From: Brachyhypopomus gauderio
Taxonomy: Eukaryota > Chordata > Actinopteri > Gymnotiformes > Hypopomidae
Assembly (NCBI RefSeq): GCF_052324685.1
Contig: NW_027507037.1
Span: forward strand, 1 to 64,000
Direction of reading: 5' to 3'
DNA: 64,000 bases
The translations under genes and the position numbers were made by a program. Under the pieces are notes generated by a model. It was not told where the DNA came from. It saw nothing but the letters and a program-made list of their open reading frames with translations, and ran no database searches. How positions within the stretch are numbered: position 1 is the first letter of the stretch; every line of letters starts with the position of its first letter. Shown here piece by piece: positions 1 through 11,727 of this stretch.

Positions 1-205
1 CTTCCAGTACAGATGACGGGAAACAATTTGAAAAAGACATTGGAACCCTTCTTCTTTTTCAGAGTTACATATAGCTTAGCATTTTTTACTTTGAAAGTTA
101 GGCAAGCATTGTTCCTCACAAGTTCAGCCCTGCTCATGTACCAAGTTGAGAATGCTGCTTTGGAGGACTCCAGACTTGAAAATTGCAAAAAAGAGATTAC
201 CACAG

Positions 206-287
206 GGTAGCGTGGCCGAGCGGTCTAAGGCGCTGGATTAAGGCTCCAGTCTCTGCGGAGGCGTGGGTTCGAATCCCACCGCTGCCA
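206..287 (+). tRNA. tRNA-Leu (AAG)
   Basis: Unit 1, class A1, consensus gene with T7 terminator. Confidence 0.94.
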
Positions 288-563
288 AGCAGTTTTTTTG
301 GAGATGGCAGAAGAATTCTTATACCTAATCACTCTCAACAACGGTGCCTGACCCAAGGCTGAAGAGCAGTTATTCGCATGATGGTAGCAGAGAGCCATGC
401 TACGATGCCATTTGCAAATGCTCATACCTGGCTTTGTTCTTAGGCGACATTGAAGACCCTGCAGTGTTTTGATAACAGGCAGGAAATGATGCATCTTTCC
501 TCTTCTGACAGAAGACAAATTCAGCTTCTTCTACAAGAATGTCAGCAAATACAGTCTTCCTGT

Positions 564-638
564 GGTAGCGTGTCTGAGTGGTCTAAGCACTGGATTTAGG
601 CTCCAGTCTCTGAGAAGGCATGGGATCGAATGCTGCCA
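564..638 (+). pseudogene. tRNA-Leu-like pseudogene
   Basis: Unit 1; a G is missing in the D arm (gtctaagcac), private. Confidence 0.88.
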
Positions 639-894
639 GCTGGTAACTTTACAATGATTCTTGCCTTTGTGTTCTCTTGAAAACCCTCTCTTCCAGTACA
701 GATGACGGGAAACAATTTGAAAAAGACATTGGAACCCTTCTTCTTTTTCAGAGTTACATATAGCTTAGCATTTTTTACTTTGAAAGTTAGGCAAGCATTG
801 TTCCTCACAAGTTCAGCCCTGCTCATGTACCAAGTTGAGAATGCTGCTTTGGAGGACTCCAGACTTGAAAATTGCAAAAAAGATATTACCACAG

Positions 895-976
895 GGTAGC
901 GTGGCCGAGCGGTCTAAGGCGCTGGATTAAGGCTCTAGTCTCTGCGGAGGCGTGGGTTCGAATCCCACCGCTGCCA
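895..976 (+). tRNA. tRNA-Leu (AAG)
   Basis: Unit 2, class A2. C41 is U, giving a G29-U41 wobble in the anticodon stem. Confidence 0.93.
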
Positions 977-1254
977 AGCAGTGTTTTTAGGAGATGGCAG
1001 AAGAATTCTTATACCTAATCACTCTCAACAACGGTGCCTGACCCAAGGCTGAAGAGCAGTTATTCGCATGATGGTAGCAGAGAGCCATGCTACGATGCCA
1101 TTTGCAAAATGCTCATACCTGGCTTTGTTCTTAGGCGACATTGAAGACCCTGCAGTGTTTTGATAACAGGCAGGAAATGATGCATCTTTCCTCTTCTGAC
1201 AGAAGACAAATTCAGCTTCTTCTACAAGAATGTCAGCAAATACAGTCTTCCTGT

Positions 1255-1330
1255 GGTAGCGTGTCTGAGTGGTCTAAGGCACTGGATTTAGGCTCCAGTC
1301 TCTGAGAAGGCATGGGATCGAATGCTGCCA
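1255..1330 (+). pseudogene. tRNA-Leu-like pseudogene
   Basis: Unit 2; standard form. Confidence 0.92.
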
Positions 1331-1586
1331 GCTGGTAACTTTACAATGATTCTTGCCTTTGTGTTCTCTTGAAAACCCTCTCTTCCAGTACAGATGACGG
1401 GAAACAATTTGAAAAAGACATTGGAACCCTTCTTCTTTTTCAGAGTTACATATAGCTTAGCATTTTTTACTTTGAAAGTTAGGCAAGCATTGTTCCTCAC
1501 AAGTTCAGCCCTGCTCATGTACCAAGTTGAGAATGCTGCTTTGGAGGACTCCAGACTTGAAAATTGCAAAAAAGATATTACCAAAG

Positions 1587-1668
1587 GGTAGCGTGGCCGA
1601 GCGGTCTAAGGCGCTGGATTTAGGCTCCAGTCTCTGCGGAGGCGTGGGTTCGAATCCCACCGCTGCCA
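1587..1668 (+). tRNA. tRNA-Leu (TAG)
   Basis: Unit 3, class K2-like: K flank and caatgg, then A-type gctacg and gacaaatt. Confidence 0.94.
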
Positions 1669-1946
1669 AGCAGTGTTTTTAAGAGATGGCAGAAGAATTC
1701 TTATACCTAATCACTCTCAACAATGGTGCCTGACCCAAGGCTGAAGAGCAGTCATTCGCATGATGGTAGCAGAGAGCCATGCTACGATGCCATTGCAAAT
1801 GCTCATACCTGGCTTTGTTCTTAGGCGACATTGAAGACCCTGCAGTGTTTTGATAACAGGCAGGAAATGATAGCATCTTTCCTCTTCTGACAGAAGACAA
1901 ATTCAGCTTCTTCTACAAGAATGTCAGCAAATACAGTCTTCCTGTG

Positions 1947-2021
1947 GGTAGCGTGTCTGAGTGGTCTAAGGCACTGGATTTAGGCTCCAGTCTCTGAGAG
2001 GCATGGGATCGAATGCTGCCA
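1947..2021 (+). pseudogene. tRNA-Leu-like pseudogene
   Basis: Unit 3; an A is missing in the variable arm, private. Confidence 0.88.
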
Positions 2022-2277
2022 GCTGGTAACTTTACAATGATTCTTGCCTTTGTGTTCTCTTGAAAACCCTCTCTTCCAGTACAGATGACGGGAAACAATT
2101 TGAAAAAGACATTGGAACCCTTCTTCTTTTTCAGAGTTACATATAGCTTAGCATTTTTTACTTTGAAAGTTAGGCAAGCATTGTTCCTCACAAGTTCAGC
2201 CCTGCTCATGTACCAAGTTGAGAATGCTGCTTTGGAGGACTCCAGACTTGAAAATTGCAAAAAAGATATTACCACAG

Positions 2278-2360
2278 GGTAGCGTGGCCGAGCGGTTCTA
2301 AGGCGCTGGATTAAGGCTCTAGTCTCTGCGGAGGCGTGGGTTCGAATCCCACCGCTGCCA
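2278..2360 (+). tRNA. tRNA-Leu (AAG), 83 nt as read
   Basis: Unit 4, class A2 with U41. A private extra T in the D loop is probably a consensus error. Confidence 0.87.
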
Positions 2361-2639
2361 AGCAGTGTTTTTAGGAGATGGCAGAAGAATTCTTATACCT
2401 AATCCACTCTCAACAACGGTGCCTGACCCAAGGCTGAAGAGCAGTTATTCGCATGATTGGTAGCAGAGAGCCATGCTACGATGCCATTTGCAAATGCTCA
2501 TACCTGGCTTTGTTCTTAGGCGACATTGAAGACCCTGCAGTGTTTTGATAACAGGCAGGAAATGATGCATCTTTCCTCTTCTGACAGAAGACAAATTCAG
2601 CTTCTTCTACAAGAATGTCAGCAAATACAGTCTTCCTGT

Positions 2640-2715
2640 GGTAGCGTGTCTGAGTGGTCTAAGGCACTGGATTTAGGCTCCAGTCTCTGAGAAGGCATGG
2701 GATTGAATGCTGCCA
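2640..2715 (+). pseudogene. tRNA-Leu-like pseudogene, gggattg form
   Basis: Unit 4; C-to-T in the T-loop remnant, as in units 7, 21, 24 and 38. Confidence 0.91.
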
Positions 2716-2972
2716 GCTGGTAACTTTACAATGATTCTTGCCTTTGTGTTCTCTTGAAAACCCTCTCTTCCAGTACAGATGACGGGAAACAATTTGAAAA
2801 AGACATTGGAACCCTTCTTCTTTTTCAGAGTTACATATAGCTTAGCATTTTTTACTTTGAAAGTTAGGCAAGCATTGTTCCTCACAAGTTCAGCCCTGCT
2901 CATGTACCAAGTTGAGAATGCTGCTTTGGAGGACTCCAGACTTGAAAATTGCAAAAAAGATCATTACCAAAG

Positions 2973-3054
2973 GGTAGCGTGGCCGAGCGGTCTAAGGCGC
3001 TGGATTTAGGCTCCAGTCTCTGCGGAGGCGTGGGTTCGAATCCCACCGCTGCCA
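2973..3054 (+). tRNA. tRNA-Leu (TAG)
   Basis: Unit 5, K flank. Spacer 1 is K-type as far as gccacg and A-type from gcagtg on, so this is a recombinant unit. Confidence 0.93.
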
Positions 3055-3331
3055 AGCAGTGTTTTTAAGAGATGGCAGAAGAATTCTTATACCTAATCAC
3101 TCTCAACAATGGTGCCTGACCCAAGGCTGAAGAGCAGTCATTCGCATGATGGTAGCAGAGAGCCATGCCACGATTGCCATTTGCAAATGCTCATACCTGG
3201 CTTTGTCTTAGGCGACATTGAAGACCCTGCAGTGTTTTGATAACAGGCAGGAAATGATGCATCTTTCCTCTTCTGACAGAAGACAAATTCAGCTTCTTCT
3301 ACAAGAATGTCAGCAAATACAGTCTTCCTGT

Positions 3332-3407
3332 GGTAGCGTGTCTGAGTGGTCTAAGGCACTGGATTTAGGCTCCAGTCTCTGAGAAGGCATGGGATCGAAT
3401 GCTGCCA
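3332..3407 (+). pseudogene. tRNA-Leu-like pseudogene
   Basis: Unit 5; standard form. Confidence 0.92.
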
Positions 3408-3663
3408 GCTGGTAACTTTACAATGATTCTTGCCTTTGTGTTCTCTTGAAAACCCTCTCTTCCAGTACAGATGACGGGAAACAATTTGAAAAAGACATTG
3501 GAACCCTTCTTCTTTTTCAGAGTTACATATAGCTTAGCATTTTTTACTTTGAAAGTTAGGCAAGCATTGTTCCTCACAAGTTCAGCCCTGCTCATGTACC
3601 AAGTTGAGAATGCTGCTTTGGAGGACTCCAGACTTGAAAATTGCAAAAAAGATTTTACCAAAG

Positions 3664-3746
3664 GGTAGCGTGGCCGAGCGGGTCTAAGGCGCTGGATTTA
3701 GGCTCCAGTCTCTGCGGAGGCGTGGGTTCGAATCCCACCGCTGCCA
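3664..3746 (+). tRNA. tRNA-Leu (TAG), 83 nt as read
   Basis: Unit 6, class K2 with flank gattttacc. A private extra G in the D loop is probably a consensus error. Confidence 0.87.
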
Positions 3747-4023
3747 AGCAGTGTTTTTAAGAGATGGCAGAAGAATTCTTATACCTAATCACTCTCAACA
3801 ATGGTGCCTGACCCAAGGCTGAAGAGCAGTCATTCGCATGATGGTAGCAGAGAGCCATGCTACGATGCCATTTGCAAATGCTCATACCTGGCTTTGTTCT
3901 TAGGCGACATTGAAGACCCTGCAGTGTTTTGATAACAGGCAGGAAATGATGCATCTTTCCTCTTCTGACAGAAGACAAATTCAGCTTCTTCTACAAGAAT
4001 GTCAGCAAATACAGTCTTCCTGT

Positions 4024-4099
4024 GGTAGCGTGTCTGAGTGGTCTAAGGCACTGGATTTAGGCTCCAGTCTCTGAGAAGGCATGGGATCGAATGCTGCCA
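4024..4099 (+). pseudogene. tRNA-Leu-like pseudogene
   Basis: Unit 6; standard form. Confidence 0.92.
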
Positions 4100-4357
4100 G
4101 CTGGTAACTTTACAATGATTCTTGCCTTTGTGTTCTCTTGAAAACCCTCTCTTCCAGTACAGATGACGGGAAACAATTTGAAAAAGACATTGGAACCCTT
4201 CTTCTTTTTCAGAGTTACATATAGCTTAGCATTTTTTACTTTGAAAGTTTAGGCAAGCATTGTTCCTCACAAGTTCAGCCCTGCTCATGTACCAAGTTGA
4301 GAATGCTGCTTTGGAGGACTCCAGACTTGAAAATTGCAAAAAAAGATATTACCACAG

Positions 4358-4439
4358 GGTAGCGTGGCCGAGCGGTCTAAGGCGCTGGATTAAGGCTCTA
4401 GTCTCTGCGGAGGCGTGGGTTCGAATCCCACCGCTGCCA
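4358..4439 (+). tRNA. tRNA-Leu (AAG)
   Basis: Unit 7, class A2 with U41. Confidence 0.93.
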
Positions 4440-4716
4440 AGCAGTGTTTTTAGGAGATGGCAGAAGAATTCTTATACCTAATCACTCTCAACAACGGTGC
4501 CTGACCCAAGGCTGAAGAGCAGTTATTCGCATGATGGTAGCAGAGAGCCATGCTACGATGCCATTTGCAAATGCTCATACCTGGCTTTGTTCTTAGGCGA
4601 CATTGAAGACCCTGCAGTGTTTTGATAACAGGCAGGAAATGATGCATCTTTCCTCTTCTGACAGAAGACAAATTCAGCTTCTTCTACAAGAATGTCAGCA
4701 AATACAGTCTTCCTGT

Positions 4717-4792
4717 GGTAGCGTGTCTGAGTGGTCTAAGGCACTGGATTTAGGCTCCAGTCTCTGAGAAGGCATGGGATTGAATGCTGCCA
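4717..4792 (+). pseudogene. tRNA-Leu-like pseudogene, gggattg form
   Basis: Unit 7; gggattg form. Confidence 0.91.
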
Positions 4793-5050
4793 GCTGGTAA
4801 CTTTACAATGATTCTTGCCTTTGTGTTCTCTTGAAAACCGCTCTCTTCCAGTACAGATGACGGGAAACAATTTGAAAAAGACATTGGAACCCTTCTTCTT
4901 TTTCAGAGTTACATATAGCTTAGCATTTTTTACTTTGAAAGTTAGGCAAGCATTGTTCCTCACAAGTTCAGCCCTGCTCATGTACCAAGTTGAGAATGCT
5001 GCTTTGGAGGACTCCAGACTTGAAAATTGCAAAAAAAGATATTACCAAAG

Positions 5051-5132
5051 GGTAGCGTGGCCGAGCGGTCTAAGGCGCTGGATTTAGGCTCCAGTCTCTG
5101 CGGAGGCGTGGGTTCGAATCCCACCGCTGCCA
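5051..5132 (+). tRNA. tRNA-Leu (TAG)
   Basis: Unit 8, class K1; last unit before HOR copy A. Confidence 0.94.
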
Positions 5133-5408
5133 AGCAGTGTTTTTAAGAGATGGCAGAAGAATTCTTATACCTAATCACTCTCAACAATGGTGCCTGACCC
5201 AAGGCTGAAGAGCAGTCATTCGCATGATGGTAGCAGAGAGCCATGCCACGATGCCATTTGCAAATGCTCATACCTGGCTTTGTTCTTAGGCGACATTGAA
5301 GACCCTGCGGTGTTTTGATAACAGGCAGGAAATGATGCATCTTTCCTCTTCTGACAGAAGAAAAATTCACCTTCTTCACAAGAATGTCAGCAAATGCAGT
5401 CTACCTGT

Positions 5409-5484
5409 GGTAGCGTGTCTGAGTGGTCTAAGGCACTGGATTTAGGCTCCAGTCTCTGAGAAGGCATGGGATCGAATGCTGCCA
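5409..5484 (+). pseudogene. tRNA-Leu-like pseudogene
   Basis: Unit 8; standard form. Confidence 0.92.
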
Positions 5485-5740
5485 GCTGGTAACTTTACAA
5501 TGATTCTTGCCTTTGTGTTCTCTTGAAAACCCTCTCTTCCAGTACAGATGACGGGAAACAATTTGAAAAAGACATTGGAACCCTTCTTCTTTTTCAGAGT
5601 TACATATAGCTTAGCATTTTTTACTTTGAAAGTTAGGCAAGCATTGTTCCTCACAAGTTCAGCCCTGCTCATGTACCAAGTTGAGAATGCTGCTTTGGAG
5701 GACTCCAGACTTGAAAATTGCAAAAAAGAGATTACCACAG

Positions 5741-5823
5741 GGTAGCGTGGCCGAGCGGTCTAAGGCGCTGGATTAAGGCTCCAGTCTCTGCGGAGGGCGT
5801 GGGTTCGAATCCCACCGCTGCCA
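5741..5823 (+). tRNA. tRNA-Leu (AAG), 83 nt as read
   Basis: Unit 9, class A1. A private extra G after the variable arm is probably a consensus error. Confidence 0.87.
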
Positions 5824-6101
5824 AGCAGTTTTTTTGGAGATGGCAGAAGAATTCTTATACCTAATCACTCTCAACAACGGTGCCTGACCCAAGGCTGAAG
5901 AGCAGTTATTCGCATGATGGTAGCAGAGAGCCATGCTACGATGCCATTTGCAAATGCTCATACCTGGCTTTGTTCTTAGGCGACATTGAAGACCCTGCAG
6001 TGTTTTTGATAACAGGCAGGAAATGATGCATCTTTCCTCTTCTGACAGAAGACAAATTCAGCTTCTTCTACAAGAATGTCAGCAAATACAGTCCTTCCTG
6101 T

Positions 6102-6177
6102 GGTAGCGTGTCTGAGTGGTCTAAGGCACTGGATTTAGGCTCCAGTCTCTGAGAAGGCATGGGATCGAATGCTGCCA
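6102..6177 (+). pseudogene. tRNA-Leu-like pseudogene
   Basis: Unit 9; standard form. Confidence 0.92.
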
Positions 6178-6435
6178 GCTGGTAACTTTACAATGATTCT
6201 TGCCTTTTGTGTTCTCTTGAAAACCCTCTCTTCCAGTACAGATGACGGGAAACAATTTGAAAAAGACATTGGAACCCTTCTTCTTTTTCAGAGTTACATT
6301 ATAGCTTAGCATTTTTTACTTTGAAAGTTAGGCAAGCATTGTTCCTCACAAGTTCAGCCCTGCTCATGTACCAAGTTGAGAATGCTGCTTTGGAGGACTC
6401 CAGACTTGAAAATTGCAAAAAAGATATTACCACAG

Positions 6436-6517
6436 GGTAGCGTGGGCCGAGCGGTCTAAGGCGCTGGATTAAGGCTCCAGTCTCTGCGGAGGCGTGGGTT
6501 CGAATCCACCGCTGCCA
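6436..6517 (+). tRNA. tRNA-Leu (AAG), with +1 and -1 as read
   Basis: Unit 10, class A2. An extra G near base 10 and a missing C in the T stem cancel in length; both are private. Confidence 0.82.
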
Positions 6518-6796
6518 AGCAGTGTTTTTAGGAGATGGCAGAAGAATTCTTATACCTAATCACTCTCAACAACGGTGCCTGACCCAAGGCTGAAGAGCAG
6601 TTATTCGCATTGATGGTAGCAGAGAGCCATGCTACGATGCCATTTGCAAATGCTCATACCTGGCTTTGTTCTTAGGCGACATTGAAGACCCTGCAGTGTT
6701 TTGATAACAGGCAGGAAATGATGCATCTTTCCTCTTCTGACAGAAGACAAATTCAGCTTCTTCTACAAGAATGTCAGCAAATACAGTCTTCCTGGT

Positions 6797-6872
6797 GGTA
6801 GCGTGTCTGAGTGGTCTAAGGCACTGGATTTAGGCTCCAGTCTCTGAGAAGGCATGGGATCGAATGCTGCCA
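6797..6872 (+). pseudogene. tRNA-Leu-like pseudogene
   Basis: Unit 10; standard form. Confidence 0.92.
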
Positions 6873-7128
6873 GCTGGTAACTTTACAATGATTCTTGCCT
6901 TTGTGTTCTCTTGAAAACCCTCTCTTCCAGTACAGATGACGGGAAACAATTTGAAAAAGACATTGGAACCCTTCTTCTTTTTCAGAGTTACATATAGCTT
7001 AGCATTTTTTACTTTGAAAGTTAGGCAAGCATTGTTCCTCACAAGTTCAGCCCTGCTCATGTACCAAGTTGAGAATGCTGCTTTGGAGGACTCCAGACTT
7101 GAAAATTGCAAAAAAGATATTACCAAAG

Positions 7129-7209
7129 GGTAGCGTGGCCGAGCGGTCTAAGGTGCTGGATTTAGGCTCCAGTCTCTGCGGAGGCGTGGGTTCGAATCCA
7201 CCGCTGCCA
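7129..7209 (+). tRNA. tRNA-Leu (TAG), 81 nt as read
   Basis: Unit 11, class K1 with U25, shared with units 28 and 42. The missing T-stem C is not shared with them and is suspect. Confidence 0.82.
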
Positions 7210-7490
7210 AGCAGTGTTTTTAAGAGATGGCAGAAGAATTCTTATACCTAATCACTCTCAACAATGGTGCCTGACCCAAGGCTGAAGAGCAGTCATTCGC
7301 ATGATGGTAGCAGAGAGCCATGCCACGATGCCATTTGCAAATGCTCATACCTGGCTTTGTTCTTAGGCGACATTGAAGACCCTGCGGTGTTTTGATAACA
7401 GGCAGGAAATGATGCATCTTGTCCTCTTCTGACAGAAGAAAAAATTCACCTTCTTCCACAAGAATGTCAGCAAATGCAGTCTTCCTGTGT

Positions 7491-7566
7491 GGTAGCGTGT
7501 CTGAGTGGTCTAAGGCACTGGATTTAGGCTCCAGTCTCTGAGAAGGCATGGGATCGAATGCTGCCA
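7491..7566 (+). pseudogene. tRNA-Leu-like pseudogene
   Basis: Unit 11; standard form. Confidence 0.92.
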
Positions 7567-7822
7567 GCTGGTAACTTTACAATGATTCTTGCCTTTGTGT
7601 TCTCTTGAAAAACCCTCTCTTCCAGTACAGATGACGGGAAACAATTGAAAAAGACATTGGAACCCTTCTTCTTTTTCAGAGTTACATATAGCTTAGCATT
7701 TTTTACTTTGAAAGTTAGGCAAGCATTGTTCCTCACAAGTTCAGCCCTGCTCATGTACCAAGTTGAGAATGCTGCTTTGGAGGACTCCAGACTTGAAAAT
7801 TGCAAAAAAGATATTACCAAAG

Positions 7823-7906
7823 GGTAGCGTGGCCGAGCGGTTCTAAGGCGCTGGATTTAGGCTCCAGTCTCTGCGGAGGGCGTGGGTTCGAATCCCACCG
7901 CTGCCA
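7823..7906 (+). tRNA. tRNA-Leu (TAG), 84 nt as read
   Basis: Unit 12, class K1. Extra T in the D loop and extra G after the variable arm, both absent from the matching units 29 and 43. Confidence 0.82.
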
Positions 7907-8185
7907 AGCAGTGTTTTTAAGAGATGGCAGAAGAATTCTTATACCTAATCACTCTCAACAATGGTGCCTGACCCAAGGCTGAAGAGCAGTCATTCGCATG
8001 ATGGTAGCAGAGAGCCATGCCACGATGCCATTTGCAAATGCTCATACCTGGCTTTGTTCTTAGGCGACATTGAAGACCCTGCGGTGTTTTGATAACAGGC
8101 AGGAAATGATGCATCTTTCCTCTTCTGACAGAAGAAAAAATTCACCTTCTTCCACAAGAATGTCAGCAAATGCAGTCTACCTGTG

Positions 8186-8261
8186 GGTAGCGTGTCTGAG
8201 TGGTCTAAGGCACTGGATTTAGGCTCCAGTCTCTGAGAAGGCATGGGATCGAATGCTGCCA
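8186..8261 (+). pseudogene. tRNA-Leu-like pseudogene
   Basis: Unit 12; standard form. Confidence 0.92.
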
Positions 8262-8517
8262 GCTGGTAACTTTACAATGATTCTTGCCTTTGTGTTCTCT
8301 TGAAAACCCTCTCTTCCAGTACAGATGACGGGAAACAATTTGAAAAAGACATTGGAACCCTTCTTCTTTTTCAGAGTTACATATAGCTTAGCATTTTTTA
8401 CTTTGAAAGTTAGGCAAGCATTGTTCCTCACAAGTTCAGCCCTGCTCATGTACCAAGTTGAGAATGCTGCTTTGGAGGACTCCAGACTTGAAAATTGCAA
8501 AAAAGAGATTACCACAG

Positions 8518-8599
8518 GGTAGCTTGGCCGAGCGGTCTAAGGAGCTGGATTAAGGCTCCAGTCTCTGCGGAGGTGTGGGTTCGAATCCCACCGCTGCCA
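8518..8599 (+). tRNA. tRNA-Leu (AAG), U7/A25/U48 variant
   Basis: Unit 13, class A1. Three changes shared with units 30 and 44, so real and inherited with the HOR. Confidence 0.78.
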
Positions 8600-8875
8600 A
8601 GCAGTTTTTTTGGAGATGGCAGAAGAATTCTTATACCTAATCACTCTCAACAACGGTGCCTGACCCAAGGCTGAAGAGCAGTTATTCGCATGATGGTAGC
8701 AGAGAGCCATGCTACGATGCCATTTGCAAATGCTCATACCTGGCTTTGTTCTTAGGCGACATTGAAGACCCTGCAGTGTTTTGATAACAGGCAGGAAATG
8801 ATGCATCTTTCCTCTTCTGACAGAAGACAAATTCAGCTTCTTCTACAAGAATGTCAGCAAATACAGTCTTCCTGT

Positions 8876-8951
8876 GGTAGCGTGTCTGAGTGGTCTAAGG
8901 CACTGGATTTAGGCTCCAGTCTCTGAGAAGGCATGGGATCGAATGCTGCCA
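8876..8951 (+). pseudogene. tRNA-Leu-like pseudogene
   Basis: Unit 13; standard form. Confidence 0.92.
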
Positions 8952-9208
8952 GCTGGTAACTTTACAATGATTCTTGCCTTTGTGTTCTCTTGAAAACCCT
9001 CTCTTCCAGTACAGATGACGGGAAACAATTTGAAAAAGACATTGGAACCCTTCTTCTTTTTCAGAGTTACATATAGCTTAGCATTTTTTACTTTGAAAGT
9101 TAGGCAAGCATTGTTCCTCACAAGTTCAGCCCTGCTCATGTACCAAGTTGAGAATGCTGCTTTGGAGGACTCCAGACTTGAAAATTTGCAAAAAAGATAT
9201 TACCACAG

Positions 9209-9290
9209 GGTAGCGTGGCCGAGCGGTCTAAGGCGCTGGATTAAGGCTCCAGTCTCTGCGGAGGCGTGGGTTCGAATCCCACCGCTGCCA
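9209..9290 (+). tRNA. tRNA-Leu (AAG)
   Basis: Unit 14, class A2, consensus gene. Confidence 0.94.
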
Positions 9291-9568
9291 AGCAGTGTTT
9301 TTAGGAGATGGCAGAAGAATTTCTTATACCTAATCACTCTCAACAACGGTGCCTGACCCAAGGCTGAAGAGCAGTTATTCGCATGATGGTAGCAGAGAGC
9401 CATGCTACGATGCCATTTGCAAATGCTCATACCTGGCTTTGTTCTTAGGCGACATTGAAGACCCTGCAGTGTTTTGATAACAGGCAGGAAATGATGCATC
9501 TTTCCTCTTCTGACAGAAGACAAATTCAGCTTCTTCTACAAGAATGTCAGCAAATACAGTCTTCCTGT

Positions 9569-9644
9569 GGTAGCGTGTCTGAGTGGTCTAAGGCACTGGA
9601 TTTAGGCTCCAGTCTCTGAGAAGGCATGGGATCGAATGCTGCCA
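9569..9644 (+). pseudogene. tRNA-Leu-like pseudogene
   Basis: Unit 14; standard form. Confidence 0.92.
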
Positions 9645-9900
9645 GCTGGTAACTTTACAATGATTCTTGCCTTTGTGTTCTCTTGAAAACCCTCTCTTCC
9701 AGTACAGATGACGGGAAACAATTTGAAAACGACATTGGAACCCTTCTTCTTTTTCAGAGTTACATATAGCTTAGCATTTTTTACTTTGAAAGTTAGGCAA
9801 GCATTGTTCCTCACAAGTTCAGCCCTGCTCATGTACCAAGTTGAGAATGCTGCTTTGGAGGACTCCAGACTTGAAAATTGCAAAAAAGATATTACCAAAG

Positions 9901-9983
9901 GGTAGCGTGGCCGAGCGGTCTAAGGCGCTGGATTTAGGCTCCAGTCTCTGCGGAGGCGTGGGGTTCGAATCCCACCGCTGCCA
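9901..9983 (+). tRNA. tRNA-Leu (TAG), 83 nt as read
   Basis: Unit 15, class K1, gaaaacgac marker upstream. A private extra G in the T stem is probably an error. Confidence 0.86.
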
Positions 9984-10261
9984 AGCAGTGTTTTTAAGAG
10001 ATGGCAGAAGAATTCTTATACCTAATCACTCTCAACAATGGTGCCTGACCCAAGGCTGAAGAGCAGTCCATTCGCATGATGGTAGCAGAGAGCCATGCCA
10101 CGATGCCATTTGCAAATGCTCATACCTGGCTTTGTTCTTAGGCGACATTGAAGACCCTGCGGTGTTTTGATAACAGGCAGGAAATGATGCATCTTTCCTC
10201 TTCTGACAGAAGAAAAATTCACCTTCTTCCACAAGAATGTCAGCAAATGCAGTCTTCCTGT

Positions 10262-10337
10262 GGTAGCGTGTCTGAGTGGTCTAAGGCACTGGATTTAGGC
10301 TCCAGTCTCTGAGAAGGCATGGGATCGAATGCTGCCA
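10262..10337 (+). pseudogene. tRNA-Leu-like pseudogene
   Basis: Unit 15; standard form. Confidence 0.92.
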
Positions 10338-10591
10338 GCTGGTAACTTTACAATGATTCTTGCCTTTGTGTTCTCTTGAAAACCCTCTCTTCCAGTACAG
10401 ATGACGGGAAACAATTTGAAAAAGACATTGGAACCCTTCTTCTTTTTCAGTTACATATAGCTTAGCATTTTTTACTTTGAAAGTTAGGCAAGCATTGTTC
10501 CTCACAAGTTCAGCCCTGCTCATGTACCAAGTTGAGAATGCTGCTTTGGAGGACTCCAGACTTGAAAATTGCAAAAAAGATATTACCAAAG

Positions 10592-10674
10592 GGTAGCGTG
10601 GCCGAGCGGTCTAAGGCGCTGGATTTAGGCTCCAGTCTCTGCGGAGGCGTGGGATTCGAATCCCACCGCTGCCA
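10592..10674 (+). tRNA. tRNA-Leu (TAG), 83 nt as read
   Basis: Unit 16, class K1, 2-nt deletion upstream. A private extra A breaks the B box as read; it is absent from units 33, 47 and 52. Confidence 0.84.
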
Positions 10675-10954
10675 AGCAGTGTTTTTAAGAGATGGCAGAA
10701 GAATTCTTATACCCTAATCACTCTCAACAATGGTGCCTGACCCAAGGCTGAAGAGCAGTCATTCGCATGATGGTAGCAGAGAGCCATGCCACGATGCCAT
10801 TTGCAAATGCTCATACCTGGCTTTGTTCTTAGGCGACATTGAAGACCCTGCGGTGTTTTTGATAACAGGCAGGAAATGATGCATCTTTCCTCTTCTGACA
10901 GAAGAAAAATTCACCTTCTTCCACAAGAATGTCAGCAAATGCAGTCTTCCTGTG

Positions 10955-11032
10955 GGTAGCGTGTCCTGAGTGGTTCTAAGGCACTGGATTTAGGCTCCAG
11001 TCTCTGAGAAGGCATGGGATCGAATGCTGCCA
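10955..11032 (+). pseudogene. tRNA-Leu-like pseudogene, 78 nt as read
   Basis: Unit 16; two private insertions in the D arm. Confidence 0.88.
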
Positions 11033-11290
11033 GCTGGTAACTTTACAATGATTCTTGCCTTTGTGTTTCTCTTGAAAACCCTCTCTTCCAGTACAGATGA
11101 CGGGAAACAATTTGAAAAAGACATTGGAACCCTTCTTCTTTTTCAGAGTTACATATAGCTTAGCATTTTTTACTTTGAAAGTTAGGCAAGCATTGTTCCT
11201 CACAAGTTCAGCCCTGCTCATGTACCAAGTTGAGAATGCTGCTTTGGAGGACTCCAGACTTGAAAATTGCAAAAAAAGATATTACCAAAG

Positions 11291-11372
11291 GGTAGCGTAG
11301 GCCGAGCGGTCTAAGGCGCTGGATTTAGGCTCCAGTCTCTGCGGAGGCGTGGGTTCGAATCCACCGCTGCCA
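11291..11372 (+). tRNA. tRNA-Leu (TAG), with +1 and -1 as read
   Basis: Unit 17, class K1. An extra A near base 9 and a missing T-stem C are private. Confidence 0.82.
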
Positions 11373-11651
11373 AGCAGTGTTTTTAAGAGATGGCAGAAGA
11401 ATTCTTATACCTAATCACTCTCAACAATGGTGCCTGACCCAAGGCTGAAGAGCAGTCATTCGCATGATGGTAGCAGAGAGCCATGCCACGATGCCATTTG
11501 CAAATGCTCATACCTGGCTTTTGTTCTTAGGCGACATTGAAGACCCTGCGGTGTTTTGATAACAGGCAGGAAATTGATGCATCTTTCCTCTTCTGACAGA
11601 AGAAAAATTCACCTTCTTCCACAAGAATGTCAGCAAATGCAGTCTACCTGT

Positions 11652-11727
11652 GGTAGCGTGTCTGAGTGGTCTAAGGCACTGGATTTAGGCTCCAGTCTCT
11701 GAGAAGGCATGGGATCGAATGCTGCCA
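11652..11727 (+). pseudogene. tRNA-Leu-like pseudogene
   Basis: Unit 17; standard form. Confidence 0.92.

Noticed and set aside
13-210. Recurrent 65-aa plus-strand open frame before each gene
   Set aside because: Its stop is the TAG inside GGTAGCG of the tRNA, it covers spacer 2, its codons show no constraint beyond unit homogenisation, and I recognise no domain.
206-287. Anticodon read as TAA in units with ggattaagg
   Set aside because: With a 5-bp stem CTGGA/TCCAG the loop is TTAAGGC, which puts AAG, not TAA, at positions 34-36.
206-287. Bacterial or organellar tRNA-Leu
   Set aside because: There is no encoded CCA, A and B boxes are consensus, Pol III T-run terminators follow, and the satellite arrangement is typical of a nuclear genome.
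225-518. Recurrent 73- to 97-aa minus-strand frames ending in RWDSNPR-like residues
   Set aside because: RWDSNPR, WPSGLRRW and AERSKALD strings are the familiar spurious translations of tRNA genes, and the rest is spacer 1.
596-892. Recurrent 98-aa minus-strand open frame
   Set aside because: It is antisense to spacer 2 and the pseudogene and is conserved only because all units are alike. Single-base noise alters it without consequence.
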